DNA of 50,561 nt from NCBI RefSeq assembly GCF_029623395.1, contig NZ_JAPYKK010000033.1, positions 1-50,561 on the forward strand, read 5' to 3'. Shown here in pieces: positions 32,163 through 41,015 of the stretch (positions are counted from its first letter, which is position 1; each line of letters begins with the position of its first letter). This DNA is from Sphingomonas echinoides. GTDB lineage: Bacteria; Pseudomonadota; Alphaproteobacteria; Sphingomonadales; Sphingomonadaceae. The notes under the pieces are model-generated. The model was not told the origin of the DNA. It made no database searches and worked only from the letters and a program-made list of their open reading frames with translations. A program made the translations under genes and the position numbers.

Positions 32163-35100
32163 TCAGGCTCCCGTCTCTGGCTGCGGTGCCCGGCGTCCCG
32201 ACCTGCGCGACACCGCGCGTTCGATCACGAAATAGAGCGTCGGGATGACGAACAGCGTCAGCGCGGTCGCGACGATCAGCCCGCCGACGACCACGGTCGC
32301 CAGCCCGCGCTGGACGTCGCTGCCGACCCCGGTGTTGAGCGCGGCGGGCAGCATGCCGATGGTGGCGACGGTCGCGGTCATCAGCACCGGGCGCAACCGC
32401 TCGCCCGCGCCGTGCAGCACCGCCTCCAGCAGCCCCTCGCCATCGACGCGGTGGGTGTTGAGGTTCGACACCATGATGATCGCGTTCTGGATCGCCACGC
32501 CGAACAGCGCGATGAACCCGACCGCAGACGCGACGTTGAGCGTCGCGCCGGTCAGATGCAGCGCCACCAGCCCCCCCAGCGTCGCCAGCGGCACCGCGCC
32601 GAGGATCAGCAACACTTGCCGGAACAGCGCGAACTGGATGTAGAGCAGCAACGCCATCGCCCCGAACATGATCGCCAGGATCATCCCCAACCGGCTTTCG
32701 GCGCGCGCCTGATTCTCGAACTGCCCACCCCATTCGAGACGATAGGCGGCCGTGTCGAACCGCACCTTGGCGGCGATGTTGGCCTTGGCGTCGCGCAGGA
32801 ACGAGGTCAGGTCGCGATCGCGATAGCCGAGCTTCACGGTCAGATGGCGATGCCCCATCTCGCGCGTGATCGTGCTCTCGCCGGACTTGAGCGAAACCGC
32901 CGCCACCGCCGACAGCGGGACCTGTGCGCCGCTCGACGTCGTGATCGGCAGGGTGCGGATCTCGGCGACGGTGCTGCGGACCGCAGCGGGGAACCGCACC
33001 GCGATATCGTAACGCCGGTCCCCGACGTACATCTGGTCGATCCCCTCACCGCCGATCCCGGTCTGGATGAGATCGGTGATGTCCCCCGCACTCACCCCGA
33101 GCCGCGCTGCGGCGGCGCGATCGACCCGCACCACCAGCTGCGGCAGCGGCGGCTCCTGGTCGAGCGCGACATCGGCGGCGCCGGGCGTCGCGTTCAGCAC
33201 ATCGACGATCGCGGCGCCGATCCGGCGCAACTCGCGGAAATCGTCGCCATAGATCTTGATGACCAGCTCGCTGTGGGCGCCGGCCATCTTGTCGTACACC
33301 CCGTCGATCATCGGCTGGCTGAACCCGACGTGGAAGCCCGGCATCGTCTTGAACCTGGCATCCATCCGGCGGATCAGATCGGCCTTGCTGTCCCCGGCGG
33401 GCCAGCTGCCATAAGGGTTCAGCCCCACGCTCGCCTCGATGTGCGACGGCGTGAACGGATCGGTGCCGTCGTCGTTGCGACCGAGCTGGGTGACGATATG
33501 CGACGTCTCGGGGAAGCTGCGCACGACGCGGCGCAGCTCGCTCGCCATTTCCTTGCCCTTCTCCAGCGAAATCCCGCTCGGAAGCTGGACCTGCAGCCAG
33601 ATCGACCCCTCGTCGAGCGCGGGGAGGAACTCCCGCCCCACCGACGCGCCGAGCAGCACCACCGCCAGCGCCGCGGCGCCCGCGATACCGTAGATAAGCA
33701 TCGGCACGTCGAGGCAGCGGCGCAGCACCACCGCATAGCCACGATCGATCCACGCCAGCACCGGGTTGTGGAAGGTCTTGGCGGGCTTGCGCAGCGCGAT
33801 ATAGGCAAGCCCCGGCACCAGCGCGAGCGACACCAGCAGCGCGCCCAGCAGCGCATAGCCAACGGTGAACGCCATCGGCGTGAACAGCTTGGCCTCGATC
33901 CGCTGGAACGCGAACAACGGCATATAGGCGGTGATGATGATGATCGTCGCGAAGAAGATCGGGCGGCCGACCTGGACCGCGGCATCGGTCGCCTCGGCGC
34001 GCGTCAGCGGCTTGTCGGGCCGCGCCTCGCGGCGGCGGAGCAACGACTCCATCATCACGATCGCGCCGTCGACGATGATCCCGAAATCGATCGCGCCGAG
34101 CGACAGCAAATTGGCCGGCACATGCGTCAGGTTCATCAGGATGAACGCGATCAGCATCGCGAGCGGGATCACGATCGCCACGATCAGCGCACTGCGCGCG
34201 CTGCCCAGGAACAGGATCAGCACGATCAGCACGAGCCCGACGCCCTCGAACACCGTGTGCGACACCTTGTCGACCGTCGTGTGGACGAGATCGGAGCGAT
34301 CGAGATAGGGCACGATCCGCGCCCCCTTGCGCGCCAGCGCGGCATTCAGCTCGGCCACCTTGGCATGGACATCGTCCATCACGCGCGACGGGTTCTCGCC
34401 GCGCAACAGCGTGACGATCCCCTCGATCGTGTCGCCATGCCGGTCCTTGCCGACGATCCCGTGCCGCTCGACCTGGCTCAGCCGCACCGTGCCGAGATCG
34501 CGCATCAGCACCGGCGATCCACCCTTCTGCGTCACGACGACGCTGCCGAGGTCGGTCAGGTCATGCAATGCCCCGACGCCGCGCACGACATAGCCCTGCT
34601 CGCCGCGCGTGATCACGCTGCCGCCGGTGCTGTGGTTGTTGGCGGTGATCGCCCCCTCGACCGCTTTCAGCGAAAGCCCGAAACGCTCGAGCTGGGCGGG
34701 GTCGAGTTCGACCTGATATTGCGTGGTGATGCCGCCGAAATTGTTGACACCCGCCACGCCCTGGATCTGCGACAGCGCGGGGATGACCTCCCATTGCTGG
34801 AGCTCGGACAATTCGCGTTGGCCGAGCGTGTCGGATTCGAGCGTGTAGCGGTAGATTTCGCCGATCGGCGAGGTCAGCGCATCGAGCCCCGGCGTGATGC
34901 CCGCGGGCAGCGTGACCCCGGTGATGCGTTCCTGGATGCGTTGCCGCGACCAGTAATCCTCCGACCCGTCGCGGAACACGAGCGTGATCAGCGACAGGCC
35001 GAACGTGCTCTTGGAGCGCATGATCGCCAGCCCCGGCGTGCCGTTGAGCGCGCGTTCGAGCGGGACGGTGATCTGTTGCTCGACCTCCTCGGCGGCAAGC

Positions 35101-35264
35101 CCCGGCGCCTGGGTGATCACTTGCGAGCTGACGTCGGCGATGTCGGGATAGGCTTCGATCGACAACTGCCGCCACGAATACCAGCCATAGGCAGCGATGA
35201 AGACCGCGATCAGCAACACGATCTGGCGCCGCGTGATGGCGAGCCGGATGAAACGCTCAATCAT
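32163..35264 (-). CDS. RND efflux pump, CzcA/CusA heavy-metal type
   Basis: 1033 residues, full length. Twelve membrane segments and two large periplasmic loops are visible. Early motif LSIEAYPDIADVSSQVITQA and VERHGIVGKDRHGDT are typical of the heavy-metal efflux branch. Transmembrane helix 4 has GAIDFGIIVDGAIVMMES, corresponding to the proton-relay acidic residues of CzcA and CusA; the run MMES replaces the usual IVEN. It drives substrate out by proton antiport, probably a metal cation, though some members of this branch handle other solutes. Its start overlaps the adaptor stop by 8 bases. Confidence 0.93.
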   Translation of the reverse strand: MIERFIRLAITRRQIVLLIAVFIAAYGWYSWRQLSIEAYPDIADVSSQVITQAPGLAAEEVEQQITVPLERALNGTPGLAIMRSKSTFGLSLITLVFRDGSEDYWSRQRIQERITGVTLPAGITPGLDALTSPIGEIYRYTLESDTLGQRELSELQQWEVIPALSQIQGVAGVNNFGGITTQYQVELDPAQLERFGLSLKAVEGAITANNHSTGGSVITRGEQGYVVRGVGALHDLTDLGSVVVTQKGGSPVLMRDLGTVRLSQVERHGIVGKDRHGDTIEGIVTLLRGENPSRVMDDVHAKVAELNAALARKGARIVPYLDRSDLVHTTVDKVSHTVFEGVGLVLIVLILFLGSARSALIVAIVIPLAMLIAFILMNLTHVPANLLSLGAIDFGIIVDGAIVMMESLLRRREARPDKPLTRAEATDAAVQVGRPIFFATIIIITAYMPLFAFQRIEAKLFTPMAFTVGYALLGALLVSLALVPGLAYIALRKPAKTFHNPVLAWIDRGYAVVLRRCLDVPMLIYGIAGAAALAVVLLGASVGREFLPALDEGSIWLQVQLPSGISLEKGKEMASELRRVVRSFPETSHIVTQLGRNDDGTDPFTPSHIEASVGLNPYGSWPAGDSKADLIRRMDARFKTMPGFHVGFSQPMIDGVYDKMAGAHSELVIKIYGDDFRELRRIGAAIVDVLNATPGAADVALDQEPPLPQLVVRVDRAAAARLGVSAGDITDLIQTGIGGEGIDQMYVGDRRYDIAVRFPAAVRSTVAEIRTLPITTSSGAQVPLSAVAAVSLKSGESTITREMGHRHLTVKLGYRDRDLTSFLRDAKANIAAKVRFDTAAYRLEWGGQFENQARAESRLGMILAIMFGAMALLLYIQFALFRQVLLILGAVPLATLGGLVALHLTGATLNVASAVGFIALFGVAIQNAIIMVSNLNTHRVDGEGLLEAVLHGAGERLRPVLMTATVATIGMLPAALNTGVGSDVQRGLATVVVGGLIVATALTLFVIPTLYFVIERAVSRRSGRRAPQPETGA

Positions 35265-36420
35265 CGAGCAATACGCCGCCCGTGGCGATCACGCGCTGCC
35301 CCGCCGCGAGCCCGTGCGGGATCGCGGTACGCGTGCCCTGCTCCGCGCCGGTGTCGACGGTGCGCCGCTCGAACGTCCACGGTGCGACCTCGACATAGAC
35401 CGTGGTCGCATCGTCCTTGAGCAGCAGCGCGGTCGTCGGCACGCTCGGCGCCGCTGTCGTCGGCGCGGTGAAGCGGACGCTCGCGAACATCCCCGGCTTG
35501 AAGCGCCCGTCCGGGTTGGCGATGGCGATCCGCACCTTGGCGCGGCGGGTGTCGGGATCGAGCAACGGCGCGATCGACTGTACGCGCCCGGCAATGGTCT
35601 CGCCGGGATAGGCCGCAAAACTGATCCCGACCGGCTGACCCGCGCGGATCGCGGCGAGATCCCCCTCGGCGACGTTGGCGGTCACCCAGACCGTGCCGAT
35701 GTTGGCGACCGTCATCAGTGGCGCGGTCAGGTCGGTCCAGAACGCGCCGGGTGCGGCGGCAAGCTCGGTGACGACCCCGGAGGACGGCGCGGTCAGCGTA
35801 AGGCCATTCCCGCGCCGCGCTCCGGACGCGCCGAGCTGGCGCAACCGCGCGCGCGTCCGGGCGGCTTCCGCCTGCGCCGCGGCAGCATCGGCTTGCGCCT
35901 GCTGCACGTCCTTGTCGGCCGCCCCGCCGATCGCCTTCACCCCCACCGCACGGTCGCGCGCCGCGCTCGTCAACCGCAGCTGGCTCCGTGCCCGCGCATC
36001 GTCCGCAAGCGCCGACGACAAGTCGGGGGACGCGAGTTCCGCGAGCATCTGTCCGCCGCGCACACGATCGCCGAGCCGTACCCCGAGCCGGACGATCCGC
36101 CCTGCAAGCGGCGTCAGGATGCGGCTCTGCGCGGCGGGATCGGCCTCGACCACGGCGGGCGCGGCGATCTGCTGCGCGATGTTCGCATCGGTCACCGCAG
36201 CGATGCCAAGCCGCGTGCGCAGCGGGGATCCAGCCGGAACCACCACCCGGTTCCCGTGCACGATGAACGAAGGTGCCTCCACGGGCGGCAGCGTCGGCTT
36301 TGCCGCGCACGCCGCCAGCATCAGGGCGGTAAGCACGAGCGCGGTCGATCCGAGGATCGTGCGCGGCAATAGTCTGCGCCCGCCGCGTGCGAACGGCGTC
36401 GCCTTGAAACCGTTCGGCAT
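35257..36420 (-). CDS. RND periplasmic adaptor subunit (membrane fusion lipoprotein)
   Basis: 387 residues. A basic N-terminus is followed by a lipoprotein signal with lipobox LAAC (Cys38). Barrel-sandwich halves are visible (SRILTPLAGRIVRLGVRLGDRVRGG and LTLTAPSSGVVTEL, partial), joined by an Ala-rich coiled-coil hairpin (about 120-195), then beta-barrel and membrane-proximal domains (VTANVAEGDLAAI, GRFKPGMFASVRF). No metal-binding His/Met cluster is seen at the N-terminus. It links the pump to the outer-membrane channel. It is first in the operon and divergent from the sensor kinase gene. Confidence 0.92.
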   Translation of the reverse strand: MPNGFKATPFARGGRRLLPRTILGSTALVLTALMLAACAAKPTLPPVEAPSFIVHGNRVVVPAGSPLRTRLGIAAVTDANIAQQIAAPAVVEADPAAQSRILTPLAGRIVRLGVRLGDRVRGGQMLAELASPDLSSALADDARARSQLRLTSAARDRAVGVKAIGGAADKDVQQAQADAAAAQAEAARTRARLRQLGASGARRGNGLTLTAPSSGVVTELAAAPGAFWTDLTAPLMTVANIGTVWVTANVAEGDLAAIRAGQPVGISFAAYPGETIAGRVQSIAPLLDPDTRRAKVRIAIANPDGRFKPGMFASVRFTAPTTAAPSVPTTALLLKDDATTVYVEVAPWTFERRTVDTGAEQGTRTAIPHGLAAGQRVIATGGVLLDD

Positions 36421-36555
36421 CGCAATCCCCTTGGTCAGTCCCCGCCATCGGGCCGGGCGAACATCCGATCGACGAACCGTCGCGGACGTCCGGGCATCGG
36501 CCGACCCCGGGCTGATAGGTCGCGCAGCCTGACGGTGCGACAGTCCATTCGGAAA

Positions 36556-36583
36556 GGCGCGCTATACGAAGGTATAGCGCGCC
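36556..36583. promoter_or_regulatory. Perfect inverted repeat between the RND operon and the sensor kinase
   Basis: GGCGCGCTATAC (36556-36567) and GTATAGCGCGCC (36572-36583) are exact complements with a 4-base GAAG spacer. It lies 136 bases upstream of the RND adaptor start and 105 bases upstream of the kinase start, so it is in a divergent promoter region and not after a gene. It may be a dimeric regulator site, or a hairpin in the leader of one transcript. Confidence 0.5.
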
Positions 36584-36687
36584 CGCGCTTCCGATTGGAA
36601 CCGCGCGCGCCGCGCTCTATGCAGGGGGACCTCGCACACCCGTCAGGGCCACTTCCCGGTGCCGATCGCACACATCAAGGCCAGAAC

Positions 36688-37800
36688 ATGATGAGCGACG
36701 CACTGCGCGCAAAACCAGGGCCGATGTCTGCGGCGGGCCGCTGGTTACACCGCGCATTCCAGTCGCCTGCGGTGCGGGCGCCCGTGATGGCGCTGATGAT
36801 GGCCGCCATCTTCATTTCCGACACGCTGACCGATCTGGAGATCGCGACCGCCGTCTTCTACATCGCGGTCATCCTGCTCGCGGTCGGTCGCTTCCCGCGC
36901 CGCTATGTCGTCGGTCTTGCCGGGATCTGCCTCCTGCTCACGCTGGTCAGTTTCCTGCTGACCAAATCGGGCTCGCGTGAGGCAGGCGTGGTCAATCTCG
37001 CGATCAGCCTGTCCACGATCTGCATCACCACCTATCTCGCGTTGAAGATGGTTGCGGCGGAAGGCGCCGCCTATGAAGCACGCGCGCAATTGATCCGAGT
37101 GGCGCGGGTGACGAGCCTCGGTGAACTGGCCGCATCGATCGCGCATGAGGTGAACCAACCGCTCGCGGCGATCGCCAGCAGCGGCGACACCGCGCTCCGC
37201 TGGCTGAGCACGGAGCCGCCCGGCGTGGGGCGTGCGCGTGACGCGATCGACCGGGTGATCGCCGATGCCAACCGCGCCAGCACCATCATCGCACGGGTAC
37301 GCGAACATGCGCGCAGCGCACCGCCGCAGCGGCAGGCGATCCGGATCGACAGCGTCATCGAGGAGGCCATCGCCTTGTCGCACGCCGAGCTCGACCGGCA
37401 GGACATCGCGCTTGATCTGGCGATGGCCGACCAGCTCCCGCTGGTGCAGGGCGACCGCGTCCAGTTGCAGCAAGTGCTGTGCAACCTGATCCTGAATGCG
37501 ATCGAAGCGATGGCGACCGTCCCGCCACACCGCCGATCGCTGGCGATCGCCGCCGTGTCCGACGCGAACGGCGATATCGAGCTTTCGGTGAGCGACACCG
37601 GGCCGGGCATCCGCGAGGAGCATCTGCCCCGCCTGTTCGATGCGTTCTGGACCACCAAGCACGGCGGGACGGGGATCGGCCTGACGATCATCCGGACGAT
37701 CGTCGAGGCGCATGGCGGCGCGATCTGGGTCGACCGGATGAAGCCGCACGGCGCGCGCTTCCATGTGCGGCTCCCGGCGAATGGGAGCGCCGCCGCATGA
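36688..37800 (+). CDS. Membrane sensor histidine kinase
   Basis: About 370 residues; ATG at 36688 (or 36691) is preceded by AAGG 8 bases away. Three or four N-terminal hydrophobic segments (about 30-115) form a membrane sensor with almost no periplasmic domain. The kinase core has the H-box LAASIAHEVNQPLAAI with His153, N-box LCNLILNAIEAM, and glycine boxes DTGPGI and GTGIGLTI. The H-box with EVNQPL is the FixL/DctB class. It hands phosphate to the regulator coupled to it through ATGA. Nearby targets could be the RND operon or the symporter. Confidence 0.92.
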   Translation: MMSDALRAKPGPMSAAGRWLHRAFQSPAVRAPVMALMMAAIFISDTLTDLEIATAVFYIAVILLAVGRFPRRYVVGLAGICLLLTLVSFLLTKSGSREAGVVNLAISLSTICITTYLALKMVAAEGAAYEARAQLIRVARVTSLGELAASIAHEVNQPLAAIASSGDTALRWLSTEPPGVGRARDAIDRVIADANRASTIIARVREHARSAPPQRQAIRIDSVIEEAIALSHAELDRQDIALDLAMADQLPLVQGDRVQLQQVLCNLILNAIEAMATVPPHRRSLAIAAVSDANGDIELSVSDTGPGIREEHLPRLFDAFWTTKHGGTGIGLTIIRTIVEAHGGAIWVDRMKPHGARFHVRLPANGSAAA

Positions 37801-38423
37801 CCGCGGATACGCAGCCTGCTCCCATGGTCTATGTCATCGACGATGATCCCTCGGTTCGCGCGGCGCTGGAGGATCTGCTCGCCTCGGTCGGCCTCGCGGC
37901 GACGCTGTTCGGCTCGACCCGGGCGTTTCTCGATTCCCCTTTGGCCGATGCACCCGCCTGCCTCGTGCTGGATGTGCGGATGCCCGGCCAGAGCGGCATG
38001 GAGTTCCATCGCCTGCTGGTGGAACGCGGGAACCCCTTGCCGGTTGTTTTCATCACCGGGCATGGCGATATAGCGATGTCGGTGCGCGCGATGAAAGCGG
38101 GTGCGATCGAGTTTTTGGCGAAGCCGTTCGACAATCAGGCGCTGCTCGACGCAATCCATCGCGGAATCGCGGTAAACGAGACGCACCGTGCACAAAATCG
38201 ACGGCAAGATGCGTTGAAACGGCGCTACGATGCGCTTTCTGACGGCGAAAAAGCGGTCATGGCGCGCGTCGTGCGGGGCCTGCTCAACAAACAGATCGCG
38301 GGCGAACTCGGCGTCAGCGAGATCACCGTCAAGGTCCGCCGCCGTCAGGTGATGGTAAAGATGGGCGCTACCTCCTTGCCCGAACTGGTCCGCCTGTCGG
38401 ACGCGCTCGCGATCGCCACATAG
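37797..38423 (+). CDS. FixJ-type response regulator
   Basis: 208 residues, overlapping the kinase stop by 4 bases. The receiver domain has the acidic pair in VYVIDDDPS, the phosphorylated residue in LVLDVRMPG (Asp59), FITGHGDI with the switch threonine, and the lysine in FLAKPF. A LuxR-type helix-turn-helix follows (LNKQIAGELGVSEITVKVRR). This is the FixJ/TodT subgroup, usually an activator when phosphorylated. It is the partner of the kinase at 36688 and is convergent with the symporter gene at 38512. Confidence 0.94.
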   Translation: MTADTQPAPMVYVIDDDPSVRAALEDLLASVGLAATLFGSTRAFLDSPLADAPACLVLDVRMPGQSGMEFHRLLVERGNPLPVVFITGHGDIAMSVRAMKAGAIEFLAKPFDNQALLDAIHRGIAVNETHRAQNRRQDALKRRYDALSDGEKAVMARVVRGLLNKQIAGELGVSEITVKVRRRQVMVKMGATSLPELVRLSDALAIAT

Positions 38424-38511
38424 GATCCAGCATCGTACCGCCAGGCTCGCTTAGACCGTAGCGAGCGCCAAAATTGCACCGCGCACCAATGCCTTGGAAC
38501 AACCGGATGCG

Positions 38512-39858
38512 CTAGATCGCCGAGCGTTCCGCACCGCGCGGCACCGAGCGGTTACCGGAATCCTGCCCGAACACCGCCATGTCGAGGATCCCGGCACGCT
38601 TCGCGACGACCGTCGGGACAAGCGCCTGCCCCGCGACGTTGACGGCGGTCCGCCCCATGTCGAGGATCGGGTCGATCGCGAGCAACAACCCCGCGCCCTC
38701 CAGCGGCAAGCCAAGCGTCGACAGCGTCAACGTCAGCATCACGGTCGCGCCGGTGAGCCCCGCGGTCGCGGCGGACCCGATCACCGACACGAAGGCGATC
38801 AGCCCGTAATCCGACGCATGCAGCTGCAAGCCAAAGAATTGCGCGACGAAGATCGCCGACAGCGCCGGATAGATCGCCGCGCACCCATCCATCTTGGTCG
38901 TCGCGCCGAGCGGTACCGCAAACGCCGCATAGGCCCGCGGAACGCCCAGACCGTGTTCGGTGACTTGCTCGGTCATCGGCAGCGTGCCCACCGAGGAGCG
39001 CGACACGAACCCCAGCTGGATCGCCGGCCAGGCGCGTGCGAAAAAGCGCAGCGGGCTCAGCCCGTTGGCGAGCAGCAGCAGCGGGTAAACCACGAACAGC
39101 ACCAGCGCGAGCCCGAGATACACCGCGCCCGCAAACGCACCGAGCGCGGACAACGAACTCCAGCCGTAGCGGATCACCGCATCGCCGATCAGCGCGGCGG
39201 TGCCGATCGGCGTGAGCGCGATGACCCAGCGCAACAGCCGCCGGAAGACGATCAATGCGGACGCGTTGAACGCGAGGAACCCGGCCCCGCCCTCCCCGGT
39301 CCGCACCGCCGCCGCGCCGATCGCGATCGCCGCGACGATGATCTGCAGCACGTTGAACGACACCGCGGTCTTGGCGACGCCATCCTCGATCGTGGTCGAC
39401 GCGCCGATCCCGAACACGTTGGCGGGAACCAGCCCCTTGAGGAAATCGAGCCACGACCCGCTGCTCGACGGCAGCTTGGCGGCTGCGCGGTCGATCCCGG
39501 CGTGCAGGCCCGGTTCGATCACCAGCCCCAGCACGATCCCGATCGTCACCGCGATCAGCGCGGTCAGCGCGAACCACAGCAGCGTCTGCACCACCAGCTT
39601 CGCGGCATTCTCAAGATCGCGCAGCGCCGCGATCGACGCGACGATCGCGGTGAACACCAACGGCGGGACCAGCGCCTTCAACAACTGCACGAAAATCTGG
39701 CCGAGCGTATGCAGCGCCTCGGCCAGCACCGCAGCCGCAGGGCCATCGAAGCTGCGCCCGGCAAAACCCAGCGCGAGCCCAATTGCCATGCCGAGCAACA
39801 CTTGCGCGCCAAACGGCAGACGCAAGGCCGAGCGCGAAGTCGGCGCGAGTGAAGACAT
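38512..39858 (-). CDS. Dicarboxylate/amino acid:cation symporter (DAACS family)
   Basis: 448 residues, full length, with eight membrane helices and two re-entrant loops. The family patterns are recognisable but altered: SRSSVGTLPMT in place of SSSxATLP, GATTKMDGCA in place of TINMDGTA, and DMGRTAVNVAGQA in place of DRFRTxxNVxGD. These changes fall on sodium and substrate ligands (the NMDG asparagine is lysine here), so the substrate is probably not plain aspartate or succinate. A FixJ-type two-component pair ends 88 bases away on the other strand and may regulate it. It is divergent from cysE. Confidence 0.87.
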   Translation of the reverse strand: MSSLAPTSRSALRLPFGAQVLLGMAIGLALGFAGRSFDGPAAAVLAEALHTLGQIFVQLLKALVPPLVFTAIVASIAALRDLENAAKLVVQTLLWFALTALIAVTIGIVLGLVIEPGLHAGIDRAAAKLPSSSGSWLDFLKGLVPANVFGIGASTTIEDGVAKTAVSFNVLQIIVAAIAIGAAAVRTGEGGAGFLAFNASALIVFRRLLRWVIALTPIGTAALIGDAVIRYGWSSLSALGAFAGAVYLGLALVLFVVYPLLLLANGLSPLRFFARAWPAIQLGFVSRSSVGTLPMTEQVTEHGLGVPRAYAAFAVPLGATTKMDGCAAIYPALSAIFVAQFFGLQLHASDYGLIAFVSVIGSAATAGLTGATVMLTLTLSTLGLPLEGAGLLLAIDPILDMGRTAVNVAGQALVPTVVAKRAGILDMAVFGQDSGNRSVPRGAERSAI

Positions 39859-39994
39859 GAAGAAGCTCCGATATCGTGAGTCGCCCGTCTGCGCAGGCGT
39901 TTGCGCGAGCGCGCGCAGGACAGCACGCTATTGGCCCAATCGATCCGCCACGTCCGCAAAGCCATGCTTGCACCGACCGAAGCAATTCTTTTAT

Positions 39995-40020
39995 ATCATA
40001 CTGACCTGGTGGGATATGAT
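39995..40020. promoter_or_regulatory. Split inverted repeat upstream of cysE
   Basis: ATCATA (39995-40000) and TATGAT (40015-40020) are complementary and separated by 14 bases, in an AT-rich patch 18 bases before the cysE start. The two halves equal the halves of the palindrome at 4670-4681. It may be a dimer site or chance in AT-rich promoter DNA. Confidence 0.3.
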
Positions 40021-40037
40021 CGGTGCCGGAGGTTCTC

Positions 40038-41015
40038 ATGACGACCCACACTGCATTCGCCGAGCGGTCATACCCCGCGACCCCGCCGTCCCCGGTTCAC
40101 GCGGCGGTCGCGGATCTGCGGAACGCGCGCGATGCCTGGCGGAACCGTCAGGACGAGGCGCGCGACGTCGCGAGCTTTCCGTCCCGCAGTGCGTTGGAGC
40201 AGGTCGTGGGGTTGCTCTCCGCCACGCTGTATCCGCGCCGTCTCGGGCATTTCCGCGGATCCCCGCTTGAAGAAGACCAGTTCGTCGTCGCGCGGCTGCT
40301 CGCCGCGCTGACCGAACTGGAGCGCGAAATCGGCGCGGAACTCGGCTATTGGCAACAGGAGGCCGGCCCGTTCGACCCCGATCATGCCGCGACGATCGTC
40401 CGGCTGTTCACCGCGACGCTGGGCGACATCCGCCGCCTGGTCGACAGCGACGTCGAAGCCGCGTTTCTCGGCGATCCCGCCGCGCGCAGCGTCGACGAAA
40501 TCCTCGTCTGCTATCCCGGCGCGATCGCCAGCCTGCACCACCGCATCGCGCATGAACTCCATAATCTCGGCGCGCCGATCGTCGCCCGCGTCATCTCGGA
40601 GATCGCCAACGAGCACACCGGGATCGACATCCACCCCGGCGCGACGATCGGCGAGAGCTTCTTCATCGATCACGGCACCGGTGTGGTGATCGGCGAAACC
40701 GCGATCGTCGGCGCGCGCGTCCGCCTATACCAGCACGTCACGCTCGGCGCGCGCAGCCCGGTCGGGCTGACCCGCGACGACGTGCGCGAACGCCATGCGC
40801 GCCACCCGATCATCGGCGACGACGTCGTGATCTATGCCGGAACGACGATCCTCGGTCGCGTGACGATTGGCGCGCGCGCCACGATCGGCGGGAATGTCTG
40901 GCTGTTGTCGGACGTTCCGGCGGACAGCGTGGTGGTCCAGCCCGAGGCGATCCGCCTGGACGACGCCGCCGGGCTCGACCTGCGCGACGTACTCCAGCGG
41001 GCGGCAGCGCAATGA
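40038..41015 (+). CDS. cysE: Serine O-acetyltransferase
   Basis: 325 residues from ATG at 40038, preceded by CGGAGG; a GTG at 40023 is less likely. It makes O-acetylserine from serine and acetyl-CoA, the first step of cysteine synthesis. An N-terminal helical domain (to about 175) is longer than in the E. coli enzyme (273 residues), as in the EpsC-type forms. The left-handed beta-helix has DIHPGATIGESFFIDHGTGV with the catalytic Asp/His set, VVIGETAIVGARVRLYQHVT and GARATIGGNVWLL. The very C-terminus does not end in the Ile that binds cysteine synthase in many species (it ends RAAAQ), so complex formation is uncertain. It is ATGA-coupled to the amidotransferase gene. Confidence 0.93.
   Translation: MTTHTAFAERSYPATPPSPVHAAVADLRNARDAWRNRQDEARDVASFPSRSALEQVVGLLSATLYPRRLGHFRGSPLEEDQFVVARLLAALTELEREIGAELGYWQQEAGPFDPDHAATIVRLFTATLGDIRRLVDSDVEAAFLGDPAARSVDEILVCYPGAIASLHHRIAHELHNLGAPIVARVISEIANEHTGIDIHPGATIGESFFIDHGTGVVIGETAIVGARVRLYQHVTLGARSPVGLTRDDVRERHARHPIIGDDVVIYAGTTILGRVTIGARATIGGNVWLLSDVPADSVVVQPEAIRLDDAAGLDLRDVLQRAAAQ

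Noticed and set aside
32130..35420. A 1096-codon plus-strand open frame opposite the RND pump gene
   Set aside because: It is Arg/His/Asp-rich with no domain, lies antisense to a clear full-length RND pump, and is the usual product of GC-rich codon bias.
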